NCBI GenBank assembly: GCA_027449105.1 | Contig: DAIDMG010000005.1 | Location: forward strand, 1-48,520 | Length of the DNA: 48,520 nucleotides | From: Acidiphilium sp. | GTDB taxonomy: Bacteria; Pseudomonadota; Alphaproteobacteria; Acetobacterales; Acetobacteraceae | Direction: 5' to 3' | Shown here: positions 33,207 through 43,246 of the stretch, one piece after another | Layout: every line of letters begins with the position of its first letter | How positions within the stretch are numbered: the stretch's first letter is position 1 | Position numbers and translations under genes: made by a program | Notes under the pieces: generated by a model | Database searches by the model: none | Told to the model about the DNA's origin: nothing | Seen by the model: the letters and a program-made list of their open reading frames with translations, nothing else

Positions 33207-34360
33207 CGCGTTGCTCCGGTCGTGGTAAGGGGATGATAGGCAATCGATGCCAGCTTGCCTCGACGGCAGAAATCCACCAATGCATCCTCGAATGCGCGGC
33301 GCGCAGGTCGCGGCTGGTACCCAAGGCATTGTTCGGCTTTTGCCGAGGTGTAGAACATTCGCCTACGAGCCATGGCCAGCATGTCACGCGTCATCAGCGG
33401 TTGCTTGCCGGAGACACGTGCCCATGCTTCCAATAGCGACGCAACAGGCATGAGTGGTGTGATCGGCAGTTTTACGCGCGGGGGCGCGCGGCCTGCCAGT
33501 TGAGCAATGAGGCGGCAAATTTCTGAAAGCATCAGGTTTTCACCGCCCAAAATATACCCCTCACCCGTTTGACCATATGCCAGCGCAAGAAGGTGGCCGC
33601 GAGCAACGTCATCGACATGCACAATGTTCATACCCGTTTCCACGTAGGCCGGCATGTGCCCTCGGGCAGCGTCAAGCACCAGCTGCCCGGTTGGAGTCGG
33701 TTTGATGTCGCCCGGCCCCACGGGTGCCGAAGGATTGACGATCACGACGTCCAGGCCTTTGGCGACCAGGTGTCGCACTGCAATTTCCGCTTCGTATTTC
33801 GACAATTTGTAGGGTCCAACGTGGTCCTGCGGGCCGTGAGGCGTCGTCTCGTCGGCGGGACTGCCATCTGTCGTGAGGCCAAGCGCTGCAACACTGCTGG
33901 TGTAGACAATGCGTGATACACCGGCATCGCCAGCAGCACGCAGGAGTGAAATAGTGCCGTCAATATTGGTCCGGCGCATGGATGCGGGGTCGGGTACCCA
34001 GAGCCGATAATCAGCGGCCACGTGGAACACATACCGGCAGCCGGCGACCGCGCGCGCAAGCGATTCGTGGTCCGTAAGGTTGGCGACGACGCGCTCGCCC
34101 GGCACCTCAGAAATATTCGACAGGTCACTGTTACGCCGGTGCATCAGCCGAAGCGGAAGACCTGCTGAAGCAAGCGTGCGGGCCACGGCCGCGCCAACGA
34201 AACCGGTGGCGCCGGTGATCAGCGTGAGACCAGTGCGATCAATAACTGCAGCAGGATCGCCAAGATGGCGCGGATCGGTCACGGGGAGCTTTCGACGAAC
34301 TGCTTCATAAGCAACGCCATAAAGAAATTTTCCAATGCCCGCAAAGCTGCGCGGGTTCAA
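33203..34360 (-). CDS. hpnA: Hopanoid-associated sugar epimerase HpnA
   Basis: LTLITGATGFVGAAVARTLASAGLPLRLMHRRNSDL, IVYTSSVAALGLTTDGSPADE, PYKLSKYEAEIAV; N-terminal start uncertain. Confidence 0.92.
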   Translation of the reverse strand: MNPRSFAGIGKFLYGVAYEAVRRKLPVTDPRHLGDPAAVIDRTGLTLITGATGFVGAAVARTLASAGLPLRLMHRRNSDLSNISEVPGERVVANLTDHESLARAVAGCRYVFHVAADYRLWVPDPASMRRTNIDGTISLLRAAGDAGVSRIVYTSSVAALGLTTDGSPADETTPHGPQDHVGPYKLSKYEAEIAVRHLVAKGLDVVIVNPSAPVGPGDIKPTPTGQLVLDAARGHMPAYVETGMNIVHVDDVARGHLLALAYGQTGEGYILGGENLMLSEICRLIAQLAGRAPPRVKLPITPLMPVASLLEAWARVSGKQPLMTRDMLAMARRRMFYTSAKAEQCLGYQPRPARRAFEDALVDFCRRGKLASIAYHPLTTTGATR

Positions 34361-34370
34361 GCGTCTTCCT

Positions 34371-37300
34371 TCAATCTCCCTTCGCCTCCAGTTCGGTCAG
34401 GCGCATCACGCGTGCTGTTGCGGTCCAGATCAGGAAAGGGATAATCGGCCGATCGGGATAAATTGCCCGCAAAACGCGCACATACGCGCCGATTTGCGCC
34501 CGGTACGCCAGCGGTACGCCGAAGACGTCGGACGGTACGGCACGGTCAGTCTTGTAATCTGCGATCAGTATCTGGCTTTGCCCAACCACCAGGCGGTCGA
34601 TAACGCCGGCAATTTCGACGCCGTCGATGATACCGGCGACTGGCGCTTCACCGCGTGAACCGTGTGAGAACAGAGGTGCTAATTCAGGATGATTTAAGAT
34701 TGCCATGATTTCCGAGACAATCCTCTCCTGTAATGAGGTATCAATTCCGTGCCCGGGTTGACCAAGGAAAGCTCGAGCCGCTGATTCTCTGACCTCGGGC
34801 TCAAGATCAGGCAAGTGCTGGAAGAGCAAGTGAGTCAGCCGCCCTCTCACCATCGCGGCATCGTGGCGTTGCCGCCGACGCGCCGCATCGAGTGGCGAGC
34901 TGCTGGCTAAGTCGCGGGCATAACCCTCGGCAACCCGGCTTGGTACCAGCTTGTCAGGTTGTTGGGGCCGACGAGGCGGTGCTTCAGCGCACCAACCAGT
35001 GGAGGGGCCGATCCAGTCTGGAAGCGAGGGCCTGAAGCGCATCGCGTCGGTGCTCAGGCGGTCTGGCGGAGCAGTTTGGATTGCTTCCAGCCTCAGCGCG
35101 TGGCTAGCCCATGGCAGATCGATTGCTATCGGTACGGCTTTGAGCCGCGCGAAGGCGTCGGCCACGTGCCGGTACCAGCTGCCTTCCGGCAGCGGCTTTC
35201 GTGGGGCCGCACCGCAGATGATCAAGCCGTCTTCCGCGCGGGTCAGAGCGACGTATAGTAGGCGGTTGGCCTCCTCTTGCGCGAGGGTATGAGCTTCGGC
35301 AACAGCGGCTTCAACGGCCCGGCTGCGCAATTCTGCACGAGGGCAGAAAATGGGAACCGGCAATTTCGAGTGCGGTGCCCGAATCCAATGGATCGTGTCC
35401 CGTTGCGGCACTGTGCCGGTTGTGTCCGGAAGAATGACGAGGGGTGCCTGCAGGCCTTTCGCACCATGGACCGTCATGATCCGCACGGAATCACTGGAGG
35501 CTTCCGCTTCACGTTTTACCTCCGCCGCTGCAGCGCTGATTGCAGCGAGAAACCCCTGCATGCTCGGAGGGGCGTTGGTTTCGAATTCGATCGCGGTTGC
35601 GAGGAATTCGTCGATTGGCTCGGCTTGCTCCGGCCCGAGCCGGGCAAGCAACCGTGCGCGGCCACCGAGCGGTCCTAATGCCTCGGCAAAGAGTTTGTAC
35701 GGACTCACGAAGTCAACGCGGTTCCGCAAGCTGCTAAAGAACGTCTCCGCCGCGGCCCAGTCTTGCCGGAGACATGCCCGCTCCAGCAACGCCGAATGCA
35801 AACTGCCGGAACGGTCTATTGCCAGCTCCATAAGGCTTTCGTCTGATAAGCCGCCCAATGGGCTTGTGAGGAACGTGGCAAACGCAACATCATCTTCTGG
35901 GAGAATCAGAGCGTCGGCCAGCGCGATCAGGTCGGCGACGGCCCTAGCCTCCGTCAAGAAGATTCGGTCGAGTCCGGCTACGGGAACCCCGCGCTGCTTG
36001 AGTGCTCGGGTCAACGCCGGGCCGAATTCATTCCGTACCCGAACCAGAACAAGGATATCGCCGGCTTGCAATGTTCGCCCACGTGCTGGGAGCTCGTACC
36101 GACCGATCGCCTGTTCGATCCAGCTTGCAAGCGCTGTCGCGAGACGCTGCCGTGGTGAAGTGCTGATGGTGTACGCCGTCGCGGCTTCCCATGGTTCTGG
36201 GGGTGGATCATCGGCGGCGGGTGCTAGTGGCCAAAGCATCACCGCGCCGCCCTGGCCCTGACGGCTTGTGGAGTGAACGAGATGCGCTCCGGCTTCAACT
36301 ACTCCATGCCGAGCCGTGCCTGTGGCGAAAACTGAGTCGACGAGCGCGAGGATCGGCGCGACGGAACGGAACGAAGTCGCTAGGACACCGTCGTGCCAAG
36401 GTGCGTCAACTGAGCGCGCCTTTGCTGCGATGTTCATTCTCCAGGCATCGAAGCTAGCGAGGTCTGCGCCCTGAAAGCCATAAATCGACTGCTTGCGGTC
36501 GCCAACAGCGAAGATGGTACGGTTCTGGTTCCGAGCATTTAGGCCCGAGAAAAATTCCTCTCCGATGGCGTCGATTACGCCCCACTGGCTGGGAGCAATG
36601 TCCTGGACTTCATCCAGGAGAAGGTGGTCGATGCCGCCGTCAAGCTTGTAGAGAACCCATGCTGCGCCTGGATCTTTTAACACCCCGGCTGTCTTCGTGA
36701 TCAGGTCGGCATGATCGAAGTGCCCAGTCGTACGCTTTTCGGCGGCTTCTTCCACCTGCAGATCGAACAGGAGACGTAGTAAGCTAGCGGATAATTCGGC
36801 AAGCGTGCTAGCCGCGAGTTGTTCGCAGACGTTGCCGAGTCGTGTTTGTTCGGCCTCGATAACCCCGAAGAGAGCGGGTTGTGCTTCATCGAGTGCCTTG
36901 CTCAGAAACGCTGGCTTCGCGCGTGGAGCTCCGTTACCGGTCAGAAAGCCGGAACGCCATTGTGCCCATGAGGCACACCGGTCCTCCTTGCTCAGGGCAA
37001 TCCACGCGAGAAGGTTGAATGCCCGCGTCCGGGCGCGGGGAGAAGAGTCTTCGGAAATGATTTGCAGCGCTGCGGTGAGCTGTTCTGCATGCGGCGGAGT
37101 GACCGCTGCATCCCACAGCCGAGAGCCATTAACGTCGAGCACACCGAGAGCATCCCGTTGCAGTCGTGCAATCGCATCGGCGGTTTCATATTGCGTAAAC
37201 AGCCTCGCAAGCGCGCCACGCGGGTCGTCCATCAACATGTCTGTAAGTTCGGCGAACTGTTGTTCGGACTGCTGCTCGGCAAGCAAGGATAACGCGCTCT

Positions 37301-37808
37301 GATCCGGTGTTTTGAGCAAGATACGTTCGCGTACGGCGCGTCGGCGCAGCATCACTTCGGTAGGTTCAGCTATAGCAAAGTGGGGAGGAATTCCGGCTTC
37401 GAGTGGAAACCTTCGCAGCAGCGATTGGCAGAACGAATGGATGGTTGCAATCCGCATACCGCCAGGCAAATCCAGCACGAGGCCAAATAACGCTCGCGCC
37501 CGAGCGCGCTGCCCCTCATCAGGCGCGTAACCAAGTGATGCCAGTTCGACGTTAAGAGCAGCGTCGCTCACAATCGCCCATGTGCCCAGGCGATCGCGCA
37601 GGCGGATTGCCATCTCTGCGGCCGCCGCTCGCGTGAAGGTAAGGCAGAGAATGCGTTGAGGGGATACTCCTTCGAGCATCAACCGTAGCAAGCGGTCCGT
37701 CAGCAGTTTGGTCTTTCCGGAACCTGCCGAAGCGTCGACAAACGCCGAAACGGATGGATCTGCCGCTTTTCTTTGGGCGAAATTTGCTTCCTTGATGGCG
37801 TCGGTCAC
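34371..37808 (-). CDS. addA: Double-strand break repair helicase AddA
   Basis: VSAFVDASAGSGKTKLLTDRLLRLMLEGVSPQRILCLTFTRAAAAEMAIRL, DEVQDIAPSQW, IMTVHGAKGLQAPLVILPDT, C-terminal nuclease LIADYKTDRAVP. Confidence 0.96.
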   Translation of the reverse strand: MTDAIKEANFAQRKAADPSVSAFVDASAGSGKTKLLTDRLLRLMLEGVSPQRILCLTFTRAAAAEMAIRLRDRLGTWAIVSDAALNVELASLGYAPDEGQRARARALFGLVLDLPGGMRIATIHSFCQSLLRRFPLEAGIPPHFAIAEPTEVMLRRRAVRERILLKTPDQSALSLLAEQQSEQQFAELTDMLMDDPRGALARLFTQYETADAIARLQRDALGVLDVNGSRLWDAAVTPPHAEQLTAALQIISEDSSPRARTRAFNLLAWIALSKEDRCASWAQWRSGFLTGNGAPRAKPAFLSKALDEAQPALFGVIEAEQTRLGNVCEQLAASTLAELSASLLRLLFDLQVEEAAEKRTTGHFDHADLITKTAGVLKDPGAAWVLYKLDGGIDHLLLDEVQDIAPSQWGVIDAIGEEFFSGLNARNQNRTIFAVGDRKQSIYGFQGADLASFDAWRMNIAAKARSVDAPWHDGVLATSFRSVAPILALVDSVFATGTARHGVVEAGAHLVHSTSRQGQGGAVMLWPLAPAADDPPPEPWEAATAYTISTSPRQRLATALASWIEQAIGRYELPARGRTLQAGDILVLVRVRNEFGPALTRALKQRGVPVAGLDRIFLTEARAVADLIALADALILPEDDVAFATFLTSPLGGLSDESLMELAIDRSGSLHSALLERACLRQDWAAAETFFSSLRNRVDFVSPYKLFAEALGPLGGRARLLARLGPEQAEPIDEFLATAIEFETNAPPSMQGFLAAISAAAAEVKREAEASSDSVRIMTVHGAKGLQAPLVILPDTTGTVPQRDTIHWIRAPHSKLPVPIFCPRAELRSRAVEAAVAEAHTLAQEEANRLLYVALTRAEDGLIICGAAPRKPLPEGSWYRHVADAFARLKAVPIAIDLPWASHALRLEAIQTAPPDRLSTDAMRFRPSLPDWIGPSTGWCAEAPPRRPQQPDKLVPSRVAEGYARDLASSSPLDAARRRQRHDAAMVRGRLTHLLFQHLPDLEPEVRESAARAFLGQPGHGIDTSLQERIVSEIMAILNHPELAPLFSHGSRGEAPVAGIIDGVEIAGVIDRLVVGQSQILIADYKTDRAVPSDVFGVPLAYRAQIGAYVRVLRAIYPDRPIIPFLIWTATARVMRLTELEAKGD

Positions 37809-40714
37809 ACGGTGTCATCCCATTCTGCGCGGCGTGAGACACCCGCATACGGCTGAGCATAAGGCTGGCGGCCAGGGTGTGGCATGTCAAGAAACGGAAC
37901 CTCCGGGTCCGCATAGTACGCAAGGATCGCTGGTATTTTCGTGCGCGCCTGCGTGATTGCCATTGCTAACGCTTCTGGATCGTCGTTGAACAATGTTCGG
38001 ATTTGTCCCTCGGTCGCTCCGCCAGTGAGTTTCCAGTATGCGAGCTCAACGACCGGCCCGTGGAAATCGGCGCCGAATCCACCTGCTTCCGCAATGACGG
38101 CCTCCAGCGGTAATTGTGGTGAAATACCGGTGCCGACTGCCTGATCATCGGGTGCCCAACCGGTTTTGTAGTCGATGATCGCAATGCTGCCGTCATTGCG
38201 GCGCTCGATCCGGTCGGCACGGCCGTGGATTGTGAATTGGTGGAATCGCCACTCCCCCGTGCGTTCACGTCCAACGGCTGTGAATGGTGGCCGTTCACGC
38301 TCGAGTCCTACGATCCAGTTGGCGATGCGGCGAAGCCGCACCTTCCAGAATACGTTCAGGGCCGATCGTACGTGGCTGTCCTGTAGGAGCCGTTCAAACA
38401 CGTCTGCAAGTTTCCCTGCTGCGTCCGGCGCCGCTAGCGCGCGAGGGTCGCTGGCCATTTCTGCGAGACCTTGGTGGACAATGTTTCCAAATAACGCCGC
38501 GTCGGTTTCTGCATCTAACGGTTCAAGCGGAAGGAGGTGCAGAATGCGCCGGGCATAGATTGCGTACGGATCGGCGAGAAGCGTTGCCACGTCTGAAATC
38601 GAGTACCGTAAAGGGCGTCGTATGCGGGGTGGGCGGGGCTCGGGAGGCGGACGCAGCACGCGTTCCTTCTCGTGGTCGAGTTGAGCGGCCCACGCCTCTG
38701 CGGGATGATGAGTCAATGTCTCCCCCGCGCCATTCAGCATGGTTTCGATTCGCAGCAGGAATCTCGAGACGATCGTCGGTGATCTGGCTCGCTTCTTAGG
38801 GGCAGAAAACACGACGCGAGGGCAGGTGGCGACTAGGTTGATAACATCTTGTGCCATTTCGCCAATTCGATCCATGGCATCGGGCAGTCCGGCATCGCGC
38901 CGCATTTCGCGAGACAAGAACGGCCCAGGGTCGGGTTCGGCCGGAAACACACCTTCAACCATGCTGCCGAGGACAAGTGTATCAACATATTGAAGCCGAG
39001 CTTCCATGATGCCCCAGATCGCGACACGCGGCTCGGCATCACGAGTTCGCGGTCGTCGCAGAATCGCTCCGGCCAGCAAAGCCTCCAGCAGCATTGGAAG
39101 CTCGGCTGGCGACACTTCGGGCAGAGACTCATCGAAAGCGTCCAAGATCTCGGCCAGATGTCTGGAAAGCTCTCCGCCAGCCTCTCCGCTCCATAACGGT
39201 TCGGGACCTGCGTCACTGTTGCTCGAAGCGAGCAGCTCGGCTGCGGAGATTAGTGCTTCAAGCAGTGCTAGCGGTGGAACCGCGGGGGCAGACATGATGT
39301 TTCCAAGCGCCAGGGTCCGGTCATCCAGATCGGCAATAAAGTCCGCCAGCGCACCATTTCCCGCATGTTCTGCGATGGTCTTGAGTGAAGCAAATCCCGG
39401 TTGCGGCTGGTGTTCTCGTAGAAATAGATCGAGAGCACGGGCCATGCTCCGGCATTCCGACGGCGCGCGCCCAACGGCGGCGAGCGGATGCTTTAGCAGG
39501 GAAAGGAGCGGTATGGCTGAATATTTTTCTTTGGCAGCATGAGCAACAAGACGCAGGAATGCGGCTGGAGGGCTATTGGCGAGGGGCTCACCAGCACTGT
39601 CTTCCGTGCGGATTCCGAGGCGTGACAGCTCGGCAGAGACGCGGGTGGCCAAGCTGCGATCAGGCGTGACCAGGGCCGCGGTTTCCTCCGGGGATTCGAG
39701 AGCGTCGCGAAGCAGGAGAGCGACAGCGCGTGCCTCCTCCTGTTCGTCGGCACAGGCGAGACGAAACAGATTCACCGGCCGGAATGGCAGGCCTTCCTGC
39801 CACGCGGAAAGAAAACCGGCTGGCAGAAACGCTTGGCGCAGCAACTGAACCCGACCCTCTGGAACGGCTCCCACGGAGTTTGCCCGGGGCGCAACGTCGT
39901 CGCGAGACACACCGATCGCAGCAAGAAACCGCTTCAGTCCCGCCTGCGGATGGCTTGGAGCATCAATCAACGTGTCCCATGCTGACTCAGCCAGCTCTGG
40001 GTCGTAGCCGGCGAGCACGACGGCGCCATGCTCAAGCGCTGCGATGGTGCGGGCGAGGCGGGTGAGGGCTGGTGAAGCGGCGGAGAAGCCGGCCAGCCAA
40101 ATCGGGTATGGTGGTCGCAGGGTTGCTAGCCGTGCCTCCTCGGCATCGAGTAACATGCGGTGTCGCTTTGATCCATCGACGAGGCCGCGTTCACCCAAAA
40201 TCTTTGGCCATGCGTGCGTGACGATTTCAAGGAAATCAAGGGTTCGCTGCCAATGGGCCGCGATTTCGGGAGCGACGATCTGCTGCAGGTTCGCCGCAAG
40301 ATCGATCTCGGCTTGCTCTGCTTCGTCGATCAACAAGGCCAGCTCATCCGCGAGGAGCAGGGCTTCCGCGAGACAGGGGAGAGGACGGTCATCAACTCTG
40401 GCGGCAAGGATTAGCCGAGCAAGGACTATACGTCGTGCATGGGGTTTGATTGCAGTCGGCAATTCGAGTGCGTTGGTGAGCACGAGGCCGGTTTCATCAA
40501 GGGCCCCGATGGCGATGATTCGTGGCAGCACCAACGGCTTGCCATGTGCTTGAAGAAACGCTGCTGCCGCCGCGCGCGCCGCCCGGCGAGTCGGGAGGAT
40601 CAGAATGCCATCTGCCGGATCACGGTGGTATTGTCGCGCGTGATCAAGCCATCGATGGGCCAGCGAAAGCAAGAATGGGCGGTCTACCGGCAGGGCGATA
40701 ACGCTTGGATTCAT
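37805..40714 (-). CDS. addB: Double-strand break repair protein AddB
   Basis: ATGA overlap with addA; RRPRTRDAEPRVAIWGIMEARLQYVDTLVLGSMVEGVFP; C-terminal nuclease RADRIERRNDGSIAIIDYKTGWAP. Confidence 0.95.
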   Translation of the reverse strand: MNPSVIALPVDRPFLLSLAHRWLDHARQYHRDPADGILILPTRRAARAAAAAFLQAHGKPLVLPRIIAIGALDETGLVLTNALELPTAIKPHARRIVLARLILAARVDDRPLPCLAEALLLADELALLIDEAEQAEIDLAANLQQIVAPEIAAHWQRTLDFLEIVTHAWPKILGERGLVDGSKRHRMLLDAEEARLATLRPPYPIWLAGFSAASPALTRLARTIAALEHGAVVLAGYDPELAESAWDTLIDAPSHPQAGLKRFLAAIGVSRDDVAPRANSVGAVPEGRVQLLRQAFLPAGFLSAWQEGLPFRPVNLFRLACADEQEEARAVALLLRDALESPEETAALVTPDRSLATRVSAELSRLGIRTEDSAGEPLANSPPAAFLRLVAHAAKEKYSAIPLLSLLKHPLAAVGRAPSECRSMARALDLFLREHQPQPGFASLKTIAEHAGNGALADFIADLDDRTLALGNIMSAPAVPPLALLEALISAAELLASSNSDAGPEPLWSGEAGGELSRHLAEILDAFDESLPEVSPAELPMLLEALLAGAILRRPRTRDAEPRVAIWGIMEARLQYVDTLVLGSMVEGVFPAEPDPGPFLSREMRRDAGLPDAMDRIGEMAQDVINLVATCPRVVFSAPKKRARSPTIVSRFLLRIETMLNGAGETLTHHPAEAWAAQLDHEKERVLRPPPEPRPPRIRRPLRYSISDVATLLADPYAIYARRILHLLPLEPLDAETDAALFGNIVHQGLAEMASDPRALAAPDAAGKLADVFERLLQDSHVRSALNVFWKVRLRRIANWIVGLERERPPFTAVGRERTGEWRFHQFTIHGRADRIERRNDGSIAIIDYKTGWAPDDQAVGTGISPQLPLEAVIAEAGGFGADFHGPVVELAYWKLTGGATEGQIRTLFNDDPEALAMAITQARTKIPAILAYYADPEVPFLDMPHPGRQPYAQPYAGVSRRAEWDDTV

Positions 40715-41163
40715 TGGGGAAGCACCTCAACCAGCCTTGCGGGTCCTTCAAGGTGGGCGCGCCGCCCCTTTTCGCCATCCCACAGAAGGCTGATTTTTAG
40801 ATAACCGTCCGGAAGGTAATCGTTCAGCCGATCAGGCCACTCGATCAGGAGAATGCCGCCCGCTGCAGCTTCGTCCAGGCCCAGCTCCAGTGCCTCCGCC
40901 GCATTCTGAACTCTCCACAGGTCAGCATGGGTAACCGGGGGCACAAGGCCGTACGTTTGGACGAGCGTGAAACTCGGACTCGGCACGATCAGCTCGGGAT
41001 CATCGGCCCTCGCGCGGATGTACGCGCGCGCAAAAGTCGACTTGCCCACGCCCAGAGGGCCTTCAAGCAATATCGTATCGCCGGCGCGTGACCGTGCGGC
41101 GACCGCACGGGCAAGAGCTTCCGTCGTACCTTCATTGGGAAGAAAAATATTGCGCGTCACCAT
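40711..41163 (-). CDS. tsaE: tRNA threonylcarbamoyladenosine biosynthesis protein TsaE
   Basis: DTILLEGPLGVGKSTFARAYIRARADDPELIVPSPSFTLVQTY, LGLDEAAAGGILLIEWPDRL. Confidence 0.95.
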   Translation of the reverse strand: MVTRNIFLPNEGTTEALARAVAARSRAGDTILLEGPLGVGKSTFARAYIRARADDPELIVPSPSFTLVQTYGLVPPVTHADLWRVQNAAEALELGLDEAAAGGILLIEWPDRLNDYLPDGYLKISLLWDGEKGRRAHLEGPARLVEVLPQ

Positions 41164-41288
41164 AGGAAGCTCCGATTGGAAATCACTTGTTTTAAATGCG
41201 GTCCACTTACGTAGGTAATGTGCCGCAATTGTACGGAAGTCGCGAGAGGGGGCATTGACCGCGCCCCTGCTTCCGCTACCGATGGGGC

Positions 41289-42302
41289 ATGGCAGACGTA
41301 ATTACGGCCGATGTGGCCATCGTTGGCGCCGGTCCGGTTGGGCTGTTCGCTGTTTTCCAATGCGGGATGTTGAAGATGTCGAGCGTGCTGATCGACGCGC
41401 TCGGCGAGGTCGGTGGGCAATGCACAGCGCTTTACCCCGAAAAGCCAATATACGATATTCCTGCCTATCCTGAGATTGCTGCCTCTGACCTGATCAGTCA
41501 TTTGGAGACGCAAATGGCGCCCTTCGCGCCTCCACGATTGCTCGGGCGCAGGGTCATCGAGCTTAAGGGACAAGCGGGTGAGTTCGTGCTTGGCACTGAC
41601 GGTGACGACATCATCCACGCTAAGGCCGTCATCATTGCGGCCGGCGCCGGAGCGTTCGGACCAAAACGTCCGCCGCTCGAAGATTTGGCTGCGTATGAAG
41701 CGTCCGGTGCCGTCCAATACTATGTGCGGAGGAAAGAAGCGCTACGCGGCAAGAGGATCGTCATTGCTGGCGGTGGGGACTCAGCCTTGGATTGGGCGCT
41801 TATCCTCAAAGACGTGGCCGCGTCGACAGCGATCGTACACCGACGTTCCAAGTTCCGAGCGGCGCCGGAAACCGCAGCCCAACTGGACGCAGCTGCTGCG
41901 AGCGGTGCGATCACGCTCGTAACCCCGTATCAATTGCATGCATTACATGGGCGCTCGGGAACTTTACATGCGGTTGAAGTCGTAGACCTAGATGGCGCGC
42001 GGAAAATGTTGGAGGCCGACGTTTTGCTGCCGTTTTTTGGCCTAGCAACGGATCTTGGGCCGATTGCGACCTGGGGCGTCGATCTTACTATGCATCGGGT
42101 CAGCGTTACGCCATCAAGTTGTGAGACCAACATCCATGGAATTTTTGCGATTGGTGATGTGGCCAATTATCCTGGCAAACTGAAGCTGATCCTGCAGGGT
42201 TTTTCGGAAGCAGCAGTAGCAGCCCATGCTATGTTCGGGATCGTTCATCCGGGCGAAGCCTTGCATTTCGAATATTCAACTTCAAAGGGTGTGACGCCGT
42301 GA
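41289..42302 (+). CDS. Ferredoxin--NADP reductase, thioredoxin-reductase-like type
   Basis: DVAIVGAGPVGLFAVFQCGMLKMSSVLIDALGEVGGQCTALYPEKPIYDIPAYPEI, IVIAGGGDSALDWALIL, IFAIGDVANYPGKLKLILQGFSEAAVAAH; no CxxC redox pair. Confidence 0.93.
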   Translation: MADVITADVAIVGAGPVGLFAVFQCGMLKMSSVLIDALGEVGGQCTALYPEKPIYDIPAYPEIAASDLISHLETQMAPFAPPRLLGRRVIELKGQAGEFVLGTDGDDIIHAKAVIIAAGAGAFGPKRPPLEDLAAYEASGAVQYYVRRKEALRGKRIVIAGGGDSALDWALILKDVAASTAIVHRRSKFRAAPETAAQLDAAAASGAITLVTPYQLHALHGRSGTLHAVEVVDLDGARKMLEADVLLPFFGLATDLGPIATWGVDLTMHRVSVTPSSCETNIHGIFAIGDVANYPGKLKLILQGFSEAAVAAHAMFGIVHPGEALHFEYSTSKGVTP

Positions 42303-43246
42303 GCGACTTGCTTCGCCACGTGTTCCGGAGGGGGGATAGCTTACGGACGCCGTGGCGCCTGTTATTATTTCTGACAATTTTTGGCATGGTATTAATTGCC
42401 GAGTTCGTCATAATCGTCCTCTACTTCGAATTTTTTGATTCCCATTTTCTTGCGATGATGAAGGCATATCGTCATGCCCATACGCGCATTGGGCCCGGCT
42501 TTGTGTTGGTTCAGGAGATACCGACGATAATCGCATATATTGCCGCTTTATCAGGCCTCGCGCGGATTGAGCGGCGTCGGATCCGCGATTATTTTTTGGA
42601 TGGCCCGCGGTTGTGGCCCTTGATGTTGGGGTTTTTTTGGGGTTTTGCTCTGCTCAACATGCTAATGGCGATTTTATGGCTCGATGGAAAAGTCACAGTT
42701 TCTCTCGCGGACCATGGTACGCTATCGATCCTGCACCATGGTACGATTTGGCTGGTTGCGTGTTTGTGCATCGCATTCGCCGAAGAAAATCTGTTTCGTG
42801 GATTTCTGTTGTTTACTCTGGAGCGGGCGATCCGGTTCTGGCCGGCAGCAATCCTCTTGGCAATCGGCTTTGGCCTCGCCCACGGGGAAAATCCGGGGGA
42901 GACCCCGATCGGGGAACTTTTTGCCGGGCTTTACGCTCTCGTGATCTGCTTGAGCATATACTACACGCGTTCACTGTGGTGGGCGATCGGCTATCATGCC
43001 GCATGGGATTGGTCTGAATCGTATCTGTATGGCACTGCGGACAGCGGCGTTGTTTCCAGTGGGCGATTGCTTACGAGCGTGCCTCGCGGCAACGTCTATC
43101 TAAGTGGCGGGCCGACAGGGCCGGAAGGAAGTTTATTTGCTATTGTTGCTATTGTCGTAACCGTCTTGGTAATCAGGCTAACTCTAAGGAATTCGTCCGC
43201 ACGGACTACAGAGTTTTGTCTTCCGGAAAATCAGCGCCTGGTTTGA
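42299..43246 (+). CDS. CPBP-family intramembrane metalloprotease
   Basis: EENLFRGFLLFTLE (EExxxR), ILLAIGFGLAHGEN, WWAIGYHAAWDW; multiple transmembrane helices. Confidence 0.85.
   Translation: MSDLLRHVFRRGDSLRTPWRLLLFLTIFGMVLIAEFVIIVLYFEFFDSHFLAMMKAYRHAHTRIGPGFVLVQEIPTIIAYIAALSGLARIERRRIRDYFLDGPRLWPLMLGFFWGFALLNMLMAILWLDGKVTVSLADHGTLSILHHGTIWLVACLCIAFAEENLFRGFLLFTLERAIRFWPAAILLAIGFGLAHGENPGETPIGELFAGLYALVICLSIYYTRSLWWAIGYHAAWDWSESYLYGTADSGVVSSGRLLTSVPRGNVYLSGGPTGPEGSLFAIVAIVVTVLVIRLTLRNSSARTTEFCLPENQRLV

Noticed and set aside
35350-36261. 303-aa plus-strand ORF inside addA
   Set aside because: Antisense to a clear addA frame; low-complexity Arg/Ser/Ala composition typical of a shadow frame in GC-rich coding DNA.
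42711-42746. Repeated ACCATGGTACG (two copies 24 bp apart)
   Set aside because: Inside the CPBP coding region; accounted for by the repeated HGT codons in DHGTLSILHHGTIW.
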